Positions 51,275-51,811 of a stretch of DNA of 51,811 bases are shown here, in pieces (position 1 is the first letter of the stretch; each line of letters starts with the position of its first letter). Origin of the DNA: Ruminococcus flavefaciens (lineage in GTDB: Bacteria; Bacillota; Clostridia; Oscillospirales; Ruminococcaceae). Both the position numbers and the translations under genes were made by a program. The notes beneath the pieces were generated by a model that worked only from the letters and a program-made list of their open reading frames with translations, made no database searches and had not been told where the DNA came from. The stretch lies in contig JAMPAU010000001.1 of the NCBI GenBank assembly GCA_023667045.1, positions 1,112,783 through 1,164,593 of the forward strand. Reading direction: 5' to 3'.

Positions 51275-51811
51275 ATGTATAAAGTATTTTTTATTACTTT
51301 TGGCTGTAAAGTCAATCAGTATGAAACAGAATGTATGAAAACGGCATTCCGGAAAAAAGGTTTTGAGATTTCCGGAAAAATAGACTGTGCAGACATTGTT
51401 GTTATAAACTCATGCACGGTCACGGAGTACGGCGACAATGACGTGCTGTCATCTTTGCGTAAGGCAAGAAAAAAACTCCCGACGGCTGTCATAGCACTTA
51501 CGGGCTGTTATCCGCAGGCTGACAGAAAATCCGCTGAAAACCTCTCAGAAGCAGATATAGTCACCGGCACTAAAAACCGCTCCGAAACAGTATCGCTTGT
51601 CATAGAGTGCCTTGAAAAGCGTGCAAGGAAAATACAGGTTGCGGATTATTCAAAGGGCGATACATTTGAAAGTCTCGATTTTCCGCAGTTTGAAAACAAT
51701 ACACGCACCTTTATGAAGATTCAAGACGGCTGTAATCAGTTCTGCACGTACTGTATAATACCGTATGCAAGGGGACGATGTCGTTCACGGAGTATTGAAT
51801 CATTAAGGGCA
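51275..51811 (+). CDS. mtaB: tRNA methylthiotransferase MtaB, 5' part
   Basis: Radical SAM enzyme that adds a methylthio group to t6A37 of tRNA. The frame runs off the window after 179 codons. AGGTGA supports the ATG at 51275. The N-terminal cluster cysteines are in FFITFGCKVNQYE, INSCTVTE and LTGCYPQ. The radical SAM motif is CNQFCTYC. FGCKVNQYE and the start of the core favour MtaB over MiaB (which has TYGCQMN). About 250 residues are missing at the end. Confidence 0.9.
   Translation, partial: MYKVFFITFGCKVNQYETECMKTAFRKKGFEISGKIDCADIVVINSCTVTEYGDNDVLSSLRKARKKLPTAVIALTGCYPQADRKSAENLSEADIVTGTKNRSETVSLVIECLEKRARKIQVADYSKGDTFESLDFPQFENNTRTFMKIQDGCNQFCTYCIIPYARGRCRSRSIESLRA

Noticed and set aside
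1-51811. CRISPR array, prophage, insertion sequence or replication origin
   Set aside because: No regularly spaced repeats, integrase, transposase, phage structural gene or DnaA-box cluster was seen.

Overview
The window looks like chromosome of a cellulosome-producing, Gram-positive gut or rumen Ruminococcus (Oscillospiraceae). The evidence is low-GC DNA, AGGAGG-type ribosome binding sites, a GH8 cellulase and a CE3 esterase that both end in dockerins, a lipoprotein made of cohesin halves, Thr-rich surface linkers, LPxTG pili with a class C sortase, a clostridial-type bifunctional AdhE and a tryptophan T-box. Genus is inferred from content; no search was run.

Layout. 1-1640: tRNA-Ala(GGC) and a dockerin-bearing GH8 gene broken by one amber codon. 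1891-6968: sortase pilus locus (LPQTG pilin, small coiled-coil protein, signal peptidase I, small ORFs and a structured leader, LPSTG major pilin, sortase C). 6985-8143: ispDF on the minus strand. 8383-9627: HtrA protease. 9841-21287: a large stress or defence-like locus: McrB-type AAA+ ATPase, DUF2357/PD-(D/E)XK nuclease, rhomboid protease, YceG-like biosynthetic-module protein, TelA, a TelA remnant and three TerD proteins. 21617-22564: cohesin-like lipoprotein. 23076-24473: cysK facing an IscR-like Rrf2 regulator. 24573-31646: Trp T-box and trpEGDCFBA plus a cupin gene. 31677-33944: dockerin CE3 esterase and small unknown genes, all minus. 34043-40722: Rex-box adhE, APH-type kinase, VanY-like lipoprotein, DUF1846. 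40780-44906: aroG, aroC and coaBC on the minus strand. 45027-48634: membrane protein, coaX, a broken ankyrin gene and folC. 48741-50049: rpsF-ssb-rpsR. 50364-51811: DUF378, an HPr-like protein without the PTS histidine, and the 5' part of mtaB.

How genes work together. DAHP synthase and chorismate synthase (aroG, aroC) supply chorismate to the Trp operon, which is controlled by uncharged tRNA-Trp through its T-box. coaBC and coaX are two CoA-pathway enzymes. The pilus genes form a self-contained export, polymerisation and anchoring cassette. The ter-linked block joins calcium-binding TerD proteins, TelA and a predicted biosynthetic enzyme to an ATPase-nuclease pair and an intramembrane protease. 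It is the strongest candidate here for an incompletely described system.

Most promoters read directly from the sequence share TTGACA, a 17-18 bp spacer and an extended TGn-TATAAT -10. Two genes carry a single in-frame nonsense codon (GH8 and ankyrin). Several small genes, one of them only 50 residues, sit next to longer partners.
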